From NCBI GenBank assembly GCA_965279565.1, contig OZ257249.1, positions 2,170,001 through 2,234,000 of the forward strand: DNA of 64,000 nt, written 5' to 3'. The notes under the pieces are model-generated. The model was not told the origin of the DNA. It was given only the letters and a program-made list of their open reading frames with translations, and did no database searches. How positions within the stretch are numbered: the stretch's first letter is position 1; every line of letters starts with the position of its first letter. Below, one piece after another: positions 25,538-35,260 of the stretch. A program made the position numbers and the translations under genes. This DNA comes from Tagaea sp965279565 (GTDB lineage: Bacteria > Pseudomonadota > Alphaproteobacteria > CACIAM-22H2).

Positions 25538-26751
25538 GCGGCTTTCCTCAGTTCGAGTCTTCCCCACACGTCGACCAGTGCGGCGACGAGGCGCTCCATC
25601 AGCGCGTCGTCGTGGAACGGCGTCGCGGTCAGGCGAAGGCGTTCCGTACCCCGCGGCACGGTCGGGAAATTGATCGGCTGGACATAGATGCGGTGGCGCT
25701 CCAGCAGCTCGTCCGATGCGCGCTTGCAGGCCCGCGCATCGCCGACCATCAGCGGCACGATGTGCGTGGACGACGCCATGACCGGCAGCCGCGCTTCGGC
25801 GAGCAGCCGCTTGAGGCGTGCCGCGCGCCCGGCCAGCGCCTCGCGCTCGGCGTTCGAGCGGCGCAGATGGCGGATCGAGGCGAGGGCGCCGGCCGCCACG
25901 ACGGGCGGCATCGAGGTCGAGAAGATGAAGCCGGGTGCCACGCTGCGCACCGCGTCGCACAGTGCGGCGGACGCGGCCGCATAGCCGCCCACCACGCCGA
26001 AGCCCTTGGCGAGCGTACCCTGGATCACGTCGATGCGCGCTGCAGCGCCTTCGCGTTCGGCGATGCCGCCCCCGTGCGGGCCGTAGAGGCCCACGGCGTG
26101 GACCTCGTCGAGATACGTCATTGCGTCGTAGCGCTCGGCGAGATCGCAGATCGCATGGACGGGAGCGACGTCCCCGTCCATCGAATAGACGCTCTCGAAC
26201 GCGATCACCTTCGGGCGCGCGCGGTCGATCGACGCGAGACGGCGTTCGAGGTCGGCCAGATCGTTGTGGCGGAAGATGTGCTTCTCCGCGCCCGAATGCC
26301 GGATGCCCTCGATCATCGAGGCGTGGTTCATCTCGTCCGACAGGATCGCGAGGCCGGGCATCAGGCGCCCGAACGCGGCAAGGGTCGCCTCGTTCGCGTT
26401 GTAGCCGGACGTGAAGACGAGGGCGCTTTCCTTGCCGTGCAGTCCGGCAAGCTCGCGCTCCAGCAGCACGTGCTGGTGGTTGGTGCCCGAGATGTTGCGC
26501 GTACCGCCGGCACCCGCACCGTTGGCGTCGAGTGCCGCGCGCATCGCCGCCAGCGTATCCGGGTGCTGGCCCATGCCCAGATAGTCGTTCGAGCACCAGA
26601 CGACGACATCGACCGGGCCGTCCGGCGAATGCCAGACCGCGTGCGGGAAATCGCCGCACCTGCGCTCGAGATCGGCGAAGACGCGGTAGCGCCCCTCGGC
26701 CTTCAGCCGGGCGGTGGCATCCAAGAAATAGTGGTCGTAGTTCCCGCGCAT
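25534..26751 (-). CDS. hemA: 5-aminolevulinate synthase
   Basis: This 405-aa PLP enzyme condenses glycine and succinyl-CoA to 5-aminolevulinate, the first step of heme synthesis by the C4 route used by Alphaproteobacteria. Conserved blocks are VVVWCSNDYLGMGQHP, GAGAGGTRNISGTNH, YSMDGDVAPVH, YLDEVHAVGLYGP and the PLP lysine at 249 in DVIQGTLAKGFGVVGGY; APGFIFSTSMPP follows. These distinguish it from KBL and BioF, the other alpha-oxoamine synthases. It lies four bases after the aminotransferase stop and overlaps the lipoprotein gene by four bases, so heme synthesis appears tied to an amine-degrading operon. Another hemA copy may exist elsewhere. Confidence 0.93.
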   Translation of the reverse strand: MRGNYDHYFLDATARLKAEGRYRVFADLERRCGDFPHAVWHSPDGPVDVVVWCSNDYLGMGQHPDTLAAMRAALDANGAGAGGTRNISGTNHQHVLLERELAGLHGKESALVFTSGYNANEATLAAFGRLMPGLAILSDEMNHASMIEGIRHSGAEKHIFRHNDLADLERRLASIDRARPKVIAFESVYSMDGDVAPVHAICDLAERYDAMTYLDEVHAVGLYGPHGGGIAEREGAAARIDVIQGTLAKGFGVVGGYAAASAALCDAVRSVAPGFIFSTSMPPVVAAGALASIRHLRRSNAEREALAGRAARLKRLLAEARLPVMASSTHIVPLMVGDARACKRASDELLERHRIYVQPINFPTVPRGTERLRLTATPFHDDALMERLVAALVDVWGRLELRKAA

Positions 26752-26755
26752 CGGC

Positions 26756-28153
26756 TCACCCGAGAAGTCCCTTCGCCTTCGCCGCCGCGTGGCCTTCGTC
26801 CAGGCCCTTGCGGAAGCGCGCGAAGAGTTCGTCGATCTCGCTCTCGCTGATGATCAGCGGCGGGCAGACCGCGACGCGGTTGTCGAACAGCCCGCGCACC
26901 ATCAGGCCGGCGGCCTCGCACGCCTTGGCGACGAGCGGAGCGACGGCCTGCGAAGGCGCGAAGCACGTCTTCGTCGCCTTGTCCTTGACGAGCTGTATGC
27001 CGCCGATGAGCCCCACGCCCGATGCCTCGCCGACCAGCGGATGGTCGGCGAGTGCCTGCAGTGCTGCCTGGAAGCGGGGGGCGACGCGCCGGACATGGCC
27101 GACGATGTCGCGCTCCTCATAGATCTTCAGCGTCTCGAGCGCCACGGCCGCGGGGACCGGATGCGCCGAATAGGTGTAGCCGTGGCCGAAGGTGCCGATC
27201 TTGTCGCTCTGGCGCTGCATGGCCTGGAAGATCTGCTCCGACACCATGACGGCCGAGATCGGCACGTAGGCGCTCGACAGCGCCTTGGCGCAGGTCAGGA
27301 TGTCGGGCTCGATGCCGTAGGTCTGGCTGCCCCACATGTTGCCGGTGCGCCCGAAGCCGCAGATCACCTCGTCGGCGACGAGCAGGATGCCGTACTTCTT
27401 CAGCACCTTCTGGATCTTCGGGAAATAGCCCGCGGGCGGCACGATGGCGCCGCCGGCACCCATCACGGGTTCGGCGAACATCGCGCAGATCGTCTCGGGA
27501 TCCTCGGCGAGGATCAGCTTCTCGAGATTGTCGGCCAGCCGCGTGGAATAGGCCTCCTCGCTCTCGCCCGGTGCGGCACCGCGATAGTGGTGCGGCGTCT
27601 CGGCATAGGCGACGGGGAAGATCGGCAGGTCGAAGTCGCGCTGGTTGGCCGGCAGCTTGGTCAGCGACGCCGCCGCGATCGTCACGCCGTGATAGGCCTT
27701 CTCGCGGCTGATGATCTTCTTGCGTTTGGGCTTGTCGGCCGCGTTCGAGACGTACCAGAGGATCTTGATCGCCGTGTCGTTGGCTTCAGAGCCCGAGCTT
27801 GCGAAGAACACCTTCGACATCGGGACGGGCGCCATCTCCTTCAGCTTCTCGGCGAGCACGATGCCCGGCTCGTGCGATTTGCCCGCGAAGATATGGTAAT
27901 AGGGCAAATCCTTCATCTGGCGCTGGGCCGCTTCGGCCAGCCGCGGCTCGTTGAAGCCGAGCGACGCGCACCACAGGCCCGCGAGACCCTCGATATATTC
28001 CTTGCCGTTGTCGTCGACGACATAGACGCCGCGCCCCTTGGCCATCACGACCGGACCTTCGGTCTCGTGGGTCCGCAGGTTCGTATAAGGGTGGACCAGG
28101 GCGGCGATGTCGCGCGCGGCCAGGGAATTGCCGCGCGGGCGCAAGTCGTTCAT
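26756..28153 (-). CDS. Class III (omega) aminotransferase
   Basis: This 465-aa PLP-dependent transaminase moves an amino group from a terminal amine or omega-amino acid, usually to pyruvate. Recognisable blocks are GLAGLWCASLGFNEPRL, FASSGSEANDTAIKILWY, AYHGVTIAAASLT, LLVADEVICGFGRTGNMWG and the PLP lysine near 289 in LTCAKALSSAYVPISAVMV. Proteins of this subgroup act on putrescine, taurine, beta-alanine or aminoaldehydes. ATG 28153 has GGAG eight bases upstream. It heads the - strand operon through hemA to Fe-ADH and is divergent from the peptide transporter, sharing a 261-bp promoter region. The pairing with a glutamine synthetase-like ligase and aldehyde dehydrogenase suggests amine catabolism. 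Confidence 0.92.
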   Translation of the reverse strand: MNDLRPRGNSLAARDIAALVHPYTNLRTHETEGPVVMAKGRGVYVVDDNGKEYIEGLAGLWCASLGFNEPRLAEAAQRQMKDLPYYHIFAGKSHEPGIVLAEKLKEMAPVPMSKVFFASSGSEANDTAIKILWYVSNAADKPKRKKIISREKAYHGVTIAAASLTKLPANQRDFDLPIFPVAYAETPHHYRGAAPGESEEAYSTRLADNLEKLILAEDPETICAMFAEPVMGAGGAIVPPAGYFPKIQKVLKKYGILLVADEVICGFGRTGNMWGSQTYGIEPDILTCAKALSSAYVPISAVMVSEQIFQAMQRQSDKIGTFGHGYTYSAHPVPAAVALETLKIYEERDIVGHVRRVAPRFQAALQALADHPLVGEASGVGLIGGIQLVKDKATKTCFAPSQAVAPLVAKACEAAGLMVRGLFDNRVAVCPPLIISESEIDELFARFRKGLDEGHAAAKAKGLLG

Positions 28154-28339
28154 CTCGGGTGCTCCATGCTCGTCGGATATCCCATCGTAGCACCCGGCGG
28201 CCCGCCGCGCGAAGCCTGTTCCCGTCCCGTTCTCCGTATGCCCGTTTTGTCGGCAGAAATCCGTTGATTCGGAAGGCGCTCCCCGACGTAGATTGGCGAC
28301 TTGTCCGAAGCTGCGGCGGCAGGGTGCAGGAACGACGAC

Positions 28340-28355
28340 TGGCACGAAAGGTGCC
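28340..28355 (+). promoter_or_regulatory. Sigma-54-like promoter element or inverted repeat upstream of the peptide transporter
   Basis: TGGCACGAAAGGTGCC matches the sigma-54 consensus at -24 (GG, 28341-28342) and -12 (GC, 28353-28354) with correct 10-bp spacing; only one of the TTGC bases differs. The same bases also read as an inverted repeat GGCAC-N5-GTGCC, so a dimeric repressor site is an alternative. Transcription would start near 28366, about 50 bases before the binding-protein ATG. Confidence 0.45.
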
Positions 28356-28414
28356 TCGCCCACGCCGCGGCCGGACACTCGGGGAGAATCCAAATTCTTG
28401 CACGGAGGAACTCA

Positions 28415-30019
28415 ATGACGACGATGAACCGAATTCGTGCGATCGCCCTTGCGGGATTGGCTGGCGCATGTGCGCTGGGCCTGCCGCTCGGCCAGGCGGA
28501 GGCAAAGCCCTTCCGCATGTCCGTTTCGGGCGACGCCAACACGATGGACCCGCATTCGCAGAACGCGGGCAACGTCACGCTGCTTCTGCGCCAGATCTAC
28601 GAGCCGCTGATTCTGCGCGGAAAGAAGCTCGAGCTCGAACCCGGCCTTGCCACCTCGTGGCGCCAGGTCGAGCCGTTGAAATGGCGCTTCACGCTGCGTC
28701 CGAACGTCAAGTTCTCGAACGGAAACGCGTTCAACGCCGACGACGTCGTGTACTCGATCACGCGCTCCAAGCACCAGTTTTCCCAGTACGGCATCTACAC
28801 CGACACGATCGACCAGGCGGTCAAGGTCGACGACCTGACGGTCGACATCGTCACCAAGATTCCCGATCCGATCCTGATCCAGAAGATCCCGTCCGTGTTC
28901 ATGATGGACAAGGAGTGGAGCGAGGCGAACAACGCCACGCGTCCGCAGAACGCCGTCGGCCGCGAGGAGTTCTTCACCGCGCGCAACGCGATGGGCACGG
29001 GCCCGTTCATGGTCCGCAGCCGCGAACCGGACGTGCGCACCGTTCTGGCCCAGAACACGGGCTGGTGGAACAACGCCGCGCGCGAGACGAACGTCACCGA
29101 GATCGTCTTCCAGCCGATCGCGCAGGCCGCCACGCGCACGGCGGCACTCCGCTCGGGTGAGATCGACTTCATCCTCGATCCGCCGGTGCAGGATGTCGGC
29201 CAGCTTGGCCAGGCGCCGGGCCTGAAGATCGTCAACGGGCCCGAGGTCCGCACGATCTTCATCTCGTTCGACACCAGCCGCGACGAACTCCTCTATTCGT
29301 CGGTGAAGGGCAAGAACCCCTTCAAGGACATCCGCGTGCGCCTCGCGATGTACTATTCGGCCAACATCGACGCGATCCACACCCGCGTCATGCGCGGCTC
29401 GTCGGTCAACACCGGCTCGCTCTATCCCGAGGCGGTCAACGGCTATTCCAAGGAAGGCGACAAGCGCTATCCGTTCAACCTGAACGAGGCGCGCAAGCTG
29501 ATGCGCGAAGCCGGGTATCCCAACGGCTTCGAGGTCACCTTCGACTGCCCGAACAACCGCTACATCAACGACGAGGCGATCTGTCAGGCGCTCGTCGCGA
29601 TGTGGTCGCAGATCGGGATCAAGGCGAACCTCAACGCCCAGCCGCTCGCCACGTACTTCCCGAAGGTCCAGCGCGACGACACGTCGCTCTACCTGCTGGG
29701 CTGGGGCGTGCCGACCTACGACGCGCTCTACTCGATCCAGGCGCTGATCCGCACGCGCGACGGCCAGCCCGGCAACGGCAGCTGGAACCACGGCCGCTTC
29801 TCCGATCCGGACTTCGACCGCGTCATCGACAAGGTCAAGACCGAGCTCGACCAGGACGCGCGCCGCAAGCTGATCGGCGAGTTCAACAAGCTCTACCACG
29901 AGCGCGTGCCGCACATCCCGCTGCACCACCAGATGATCCCGTGGGCGACCCGTTCGAACATCGATCTGGTCCACCGCGCGGACAACCAGCTCGAAGTGAA
30001 GTGGGTCAAGGTCAACTGA
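28415..30019 (+). CDS. Peptide ABC transporter substrate-binding protein (SBP family 5)
   Basis: This 534-aa periplasmic protein captures oligopeptides or a related solute and delivers it to the DppBC-type permease encoded next. Residues 1-30 are a signal peptide ending near GQAEA. The mature protein has the family-5 features FRMSVSGDANTMDPHSQNAG, then PNVKFSNGNAFNADDVVYSI (the classic lobe signature) and FNLNEARKLMREAGYPNGFE. The ATG at 28415 has a strong GGAGGA site; upstream in-frame codons are outside the signal-peptide pattern. A five-gene operon follows (binding protein, permease B, permease C, ATPase D, ATPase F). A sigma-54-like element lies about 75 bases upstream of the start codon. 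Confidence 0.94.
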   Translation: MTTMNRIRAIALAGLAGACALGLPLGQAEAKPFRMSVSGDANTMDPHSQNAGNVTLLLRQIYEPLILRGKKLELEPGLATSWRQVEPLKWRFTLRPNVKFSNGNAFNADDVVYSITRSKHQFSQYGIYTDTIDQAVKVDDLTVDIVTKIPDPILIQKIPSVFMMDKEWSEANNATRPQNAVGREEFFTARNAMGTGPFMVRSREPDVRTVLAQNTGWWNNAARETNVTEIVFQPIAQAATRTAALRSGEIDFILDPPVQDVGQLGQAPGLKIVNGPEVRTIFISFDTSRDELLYSSVKGKNPFKDIRVRLAMYYSANIDAIHTRVMRGSSVNTGSLYPEAVNGYSKEGDKRYPFNLNEARKLMREAGYPNGFEVTFDCPNNRYINDEAICQALVAMWSQIGIKANLNAQPLATYFPKVQRDDTSLYLLGWGVPTYDALYSIQALIRTRDGQPGNGSWNHGRFSDPDFDRVIDKVKTELDQDARRKLIGEFNKLYHERVPHIPLHHQMIPWATRSNIDLVHRADNQLEVKWVKVN

Positions 30020-30095
30020 TCCTTTGACGTTCGGCCGGTGCGGGTCCTTCGGGATCCGCATCGGCCCTTTCTCCCGGACACAGCATCCCCCGCCG

Positions 30096-31088
30096 ATGAT
30101 CGCATTCGTAATCCGCCGCCTGCTGCAGGCCGTCCTCGTGATGATGGCCGTGGGCTTCGTCGCGTTCTCGCTCTTCGCCTATGTCGGCGATCCCGTCTCG
30201 ATCATGCTCGGGCAGGATTTCACCGAGGAAACGCGCCAGCGCCTCGTCACGGACCTCGGCCTCGACAAGCCGTTCTTCGTCCAGTACTTCAATTTCCTCG
30301 TCAACGCCGCGCAGGGCCAGTTCGGCATCTCCTACCGGCTCGCGCGCCCCGTCACCGACCTGCTGATGGAACGGCTGCCGGCGACGCTGGAGCTTTCCTT
30401 CTGTGCCGCAATGCTCGCACTCGCCGTCGGCGTGCCGATGGGCGTCTATACCGGCCTCAACCGCGACACGTGGATCTCGCGCGTGATGCTGACGGTCAGC
30501 CTCGTGGGCGTGTCGCTGCCGACGTTCCTCATCGGCATCCTGCTGATCCTCGTCTTCTCGGTGGTGCTCGGCTGGCTGCCGTCGTTCGGGCGCGGCACGA
30601 CCGTGGCACTGGGCTGGTGGACGACCGGGTTCCTCACGCCCACCGGCCTGCGCGCGCTGATCCTGCCGTCGATCACGCTCGCACTTTTCCAGATGACGCT
30701 GATCATGCGCCTCGTGCGCTCCGAGATGCTGGAAGTGCTGCGCACCGATTACATCAAGTTCGCGCGCGCGCGCGGCCTGCACAACCGGGCGATCAATTTC
30801 GGCCACGCGCTCAAGAACACGCTTGTGCCCGTCATCACGATCACCGGCCTGCAGCTCGGCGGCATCATCGCCTTCGCGATCGTGACCGAGACGGTGTTCC
30901 AGTGGCCGGGCATGGGCTTCCTGTTCATCCAGTCGGTCAGCTCGGCCGACATCCCGGTGATGGCGGCCTATCTGCTGCTGATCGCCTTCTTCTTCGTGCT
31001 GATCAACCTGATCGTCGATCTGCTGTACTACGCCGTCGACCCGCGCCTGCGGATCGACCGCGGGGCGGCGGGCGGCCACGGCCACTGA
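30096..31088 (+). CDS. Peptide ABC transporter permease, DppB-type
   Basis: This 330-aa inner-membrane permease starts with the classic DppB helix MIAFVIRRLLQAVLVMMAVG followed by about five more membrane helices. The long first periplasmic loop (residues 35-95) and the EAA-type coupling loop RARGLHNRAINFGHALKNTL near 220-245 are in place, and the end (LIVDLLYYAVDPRLRI) is typical. It is 76 bases after the binding-protein gene and its stop overlaps the next permease start by one base (TGATG). It pairs with the DppC-type subunit to form the channel. Confidence 0.95.
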   Translation: MIAFVIRRLLQAVLVMMAVGFVAFSLFAYVGDPVSIMLGQDFTEETRQRLVTDLGLDKPFFVQYFNFLVNAAQGQFGISYRLARPVTDLLMERLPATLELSFCAAMLALAVGVPMGVYTGLNRDTWISRVMLTVSLVGVSLPTFLIGILLILVFSVVLGWLPSFGRGTTVALGWWTTGFLTPTGLRALILPSITLALFQMTLIMRLVRSEMLEVLRTDYIKFARARGLHNRAINFGHALKNTLVPVITITGLQLGGIIAFAIVTETVFQWPGMGFLFIQSVSSADIPVMAAYLLLIAFFFVLINLIVDLLYYAVDPRLRIDRGAAGGHGH

Positions 31089-32011
31089 TGGGAACCGCCA
31101 TGGACGTCCTGCGCCGCGCGCTCGATTCCGACATCTATTTCAGCTTCCGCCGCTCGCCGGTCGTCGTGATCTCGGCGATCGTGACGGTGCTGTTCTTCGC
31201 GGGCGCGGTCTTCGCGCCCCTGATCTCGCCGCAGAACCCGTTCGACCTGCGCCAGCTCAACCTGATGGATGCCTCGCTGCCGCCCGCCTGGCTGCCCGAC
31301 GGCCTGCCGCAGTACCCGCTGGGCACCGACACGCAGGGGCGCGACGTGTTCTCGACCATCCTGTTCGGCAGCCGCATCTCGCTGCTCGTCGGCATCCTGT
31401 CGGTCGTGTTCGCGATGGTGCTGGGGATCGCGTTGGGCCTGCTGGCCGGCTATCTCGGCGGCACGGTCGACGCGGTCATCATGCGCGTGGCCGACGTGCA
31501 GCTCTCGTTCCCGGCGATCCTGATCGCGCTGCTGATCGACGGCGTGGCGCGCATCGTGATCCCGCGCGAACTGCACCACGAGATCGCGATCTACGTGCTG
31601 ATCCTCGCCATCGGATTCTCCGGCTGGGTGCAGTACGCGCGCACGGTGCGCGGCTCGTGCATGGTCGAGAAGAGCAAGGAATACGTGCAGGCCGCGCGCG
31701 TGATCGGCCGCCATCCGGTGGCGATCATGCTGCAGCACGTGCTCCCCAACGTGCTCGGCCCCGTGCTCGTCATCGCGACGATCCATCTGGCACTCGCCAT
31801 CATCACCGAGGCGACATTGTCGTTCCTCGGCGTGGGCGTGCCGCCGACCCAGCCCTCGCTCGGCACGCTGATCCGCATCGGCAACAACTTCCTGTTCTCG
31901 GGCGAATGGTGGATCACCGTCTTCCCTGGCCTCGCCCTCGTCATCATGGTGCTCGCGGTCAATCTCCTTGGAGACTGGCTGCGCGACGCCCTCAACCCGA
32001 AGCTCCGCTAG
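31088..32011 (+). CDS. Peptide ABC transporter permease, DppC-type
   Basis: This 307-aa inner-membrane permease is the partner of the preceding DppB-type protein. After a cytoplasmic N-terminus comes a membrane helix (VVVISAIVTVLFFAGAVFAPL), the conserved HPLGTD-type segment (YPLGTDTQGRDVFSTILFG), further helices, and the coupling loop SKEYVQAARVIGRHPVAIMLQHVLPN. The end LLGDWLRDALNPKLR is typical. ATG 31088 overlaps the preceding stop; an ATG four codons later is an alternative start. The next ATPase begins three bases after its stop. Confidence 0.95.
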   Translation: MGTAMDVLRRALDSDIYFSFRRSPVVVISAIVTVLFFAGAVFAPLISPQNPFDLRQLNLMDASLPPAWLPDGLPQYPLGTDTQGRDVFSTILFGSRISLLVGILSVVFAMVLGIALGLLAGYLGGTVDAVIMRVADVQLSFPAILIALLIDGVARIVIPRELHHEIAIYVLILAIGFSGWVQYARTVRGSCMVEKSKEYVQAARVIGRHPVAIMLQHVLPNVLGPVLVIATIHLALAIITEATLSFLGVGVPPTQPSLGTLIRIGNNFLFSGEWWITVFPGLALVIMVLAVNLLGDWLRDALNPKLR

Positions 32012-32013
32012 AC

Positions 32014-33002
32014 ATGGCAGACGAACGCCCGCTCCTCGAAGTCAAGAACCTGCGCGTCGAGTTCCCGACGCGGCGCGGCACGCTCGTGGCCGTCGACGAC
32101 ATCTCGTTTTCCATAGCCCCCGGCGAGGTGCTGGGCGTGGTCGGCGAATCCGGTGCCGGCAAGTCGCTGACCGGTGCCGCGATCATCGGCCTGCTCGAGC
32201 CGCCCGGCCGCGTGGCGGGCGGCGAGATCCTGCTCGACGGAAGGCGCATCGACGGCCTGCCGTACGAGCAGATGCGCCGCGTGCGCGGCAAGGAGATCGG
32301 CGCGATCTTCCAGGACCCGCTGACCTCGCTCAACCCGCTCTACACGATCGGCCGCCAGCTCACCGAGACGATCGTGACGCATCTCGAAGTGTCCGAGCGG
32401 GAAGCGCGCGAGCGCGCGATCCAGCTGCTGCAGGATGTCGGCATCCCGGCGGCCGAGCGGCGCATCGACCACTATCCGCACCAGTTCTCCGGCGGCATGC
32501 GCCAGCGCGTGGTCATCGCGTTGGCGTTGTGCGCCAATCCGCGCCTGATCGTCGCCGACGAGCCGACGACCGCACTCGACGTGTCGATCCAGGCGCAGAT
32601 CATCACGCTGATCAAGCGGCTGTGCCGCGAGCACGGGACGGCCGTGATGCTCGTCACGCACGACATGGGCGTCATCGCCGAGACGGCCGACCGCGTCGCG
32701 GTCATGTACGCCGGCCGCATCGCCGAGATTGGCCCGGTGCGCGACGTGATCCAGCGCGCGCGCCATCCCTATACCGACGGGCTGATGGGCTCGATCCCCA
32801 AGCTCGGCAACGCGCAGGCGCGCCTCGCGCAGATCGACGGCGCGATGCCGCGCCTGACCGCGATCCCGAAGGGCTGCGCCTTCAACCCGCGCTGCACGAA
32901 GGTGTTCGAGCGCTGCCGCGTCGAGCGGCCCGATCCGATCGCCGTGGGCGAAAGCCGCGTGGCGTGCTGGCTCTACGACCAGCCGAACAAGGCGGCCGCG
33001 CA

Positions 33003-33006
<4 letters not shown>
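32014..33006 (+). CDS. Peptide ABC transporter ATPase, DppD-type
   Basis: This 330-aa cytoplasmic ATPase energises the DppBC permease. Walker A GESGAGKS is at 44-51, the Q-loop is IFQDPLTSLNP, the signature FSGGMRQR, Walker B LIVADEPTTALD and switch VTHD are all intact, and the C-terminal peptide-transporter domain carries GCAFNPRCTKVFERC. It starts three bases after the DppC stop and overlaps the DppF gene by four bases (ATGA). All catalytic residues are present. Confidence 0.95.
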
Positions 33007-34051
<1,045 letters not shown>

Positions 34052-34055
<4 letters not shown>

Positions 34056-35260
34056 AGCGGCCGGCTGGGATAGCCGGCGGATTCCAGGTCGGACACCAGC
34101 TTCTCGCCCGCCGCGCGGTCGACGACCTCGACCATCGTCTCGATCACGACGCTCTTGGCCGACTTCTCGGTGAAGATGCGCTGGTGCTCGATCTCGACGA
34201 TGTTGCCGCCGCACGTGCCGATGCGGTGCGCGAGATCGCCCAGCGCCCCCGGCTTGTCGGCGATATCGATGGACAGTCTTAACAGACGCCCGTCGCGCGC
34301 CAGGCCGCGCAGCAGCACGCTCGACAGCACGCGCGTGTCGATGTTGCCGCCGCACAGCACGAGGCCGACCTTGCGCCCGCGGAAGCGGTCGGGATGGGCG
34401 AGCACGGCGGCAAGGCCGGCGGCACCGGCACCTTCGGCGACGGTCTTCTCGATCTCGATCAGCAGCACGATGGCGCGCTCGACCTCCAGCTCGTCGACGA
34501 CCAGCACTTCGCGCACGTCGCGCTCGATGATCGGCCAGCACAGCTTGCCGATGTCGGCGACGGCGATGCCCTCCGCGATGGTCGGCCCGCCGGTGCGAAC
34601 GGGCTGGCCGGCCTTGCGCTGGGCGGCGGCCGAGAACGCCTCGACCTCCACGCCGAAGATGTCGATGCCGGGCTTCATCGCGCGCGCGGCCACCGCACAG
34701 CCCGCGATCATGCCGCCGCCGCCGACGGGCACCACCAGCGCGTCGATCTCCGGCACGTCGGCGAGCATCTCCTGCGCCAGCGTGCCCTGGCCCGAGATGA
34801 TTGCCGGATCGTCGTAGGGATGGACGAAGACGAGGTTTTCCTTGCTAGCAAGATCGCGCGCGAAGGCGGCGGCCTCGGCCAGCGTGTCGCCTTCGAGGAT
34901 GACGCGCGCCCCGTGGTCGCGCGTGCGCGCGACCTTGGCGTTGGGCGTGGCCTTCGGCATCACGATGGTCGCGGCGATGCCGAGGCGGCTGGCATGGTAG
35001 GCGACGGCCTGCGCGTGGTTGCCCGCCGACATCGCGATCGTGCCGCGCTTGCGTTCGTCGGCCGTGAGCTGGGAAAGCTTGTTCAGCGCACCGCGTTCCT
35101 TGAACGAGGCGACGAACTGGTGGTTCTCGAACTTGATCCAGATGTCGGCGCCCGCGATGGCCGACAGCGTGCCCGAACGCAGCGTGGGCGTGCGCAGCAC
35201 GCTGCCCGCGATGCGTTTGGCCGCTTCGTCGATGTCGCGCGGGGTGACGGTCATGGTCAT
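34052..35260 (-). CDS. Threonine ammonia-lyase with C-terminal ACT-like domain
   Basis: This 402-aa PLP enzyme deaminates threonine (and serine) to 2-oxobutyrate. The PLP lysine is Lys54 in VASFKERGALNKL; SAGNHAQAVAYHA binds the substrate, VPVGGGGMIAG is the phosphate-binding loop and LVLCGGNID lies near the end of the catalytic domain. Residues about 325-402 form one ACT-type regulatory domain (LRLSIDIADKPGALGDLAH, GGNIVEIEHQRIF). One ACT unit and this length match the TdcB/short IlvA type. ATG 35260 overlaps the stop of the manC-type gene (ATGA). Its own stop shares CTAG with the DppF gene. Confidence 0.93.

Noticed and set aside
28412..30061. 549-codon - strand frame opposite the binding-protein gene
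   Set aside because: Composition is typical of a reverse-complement shadow; the + strand encodes a signal peptide and SBP family 5 motifs.
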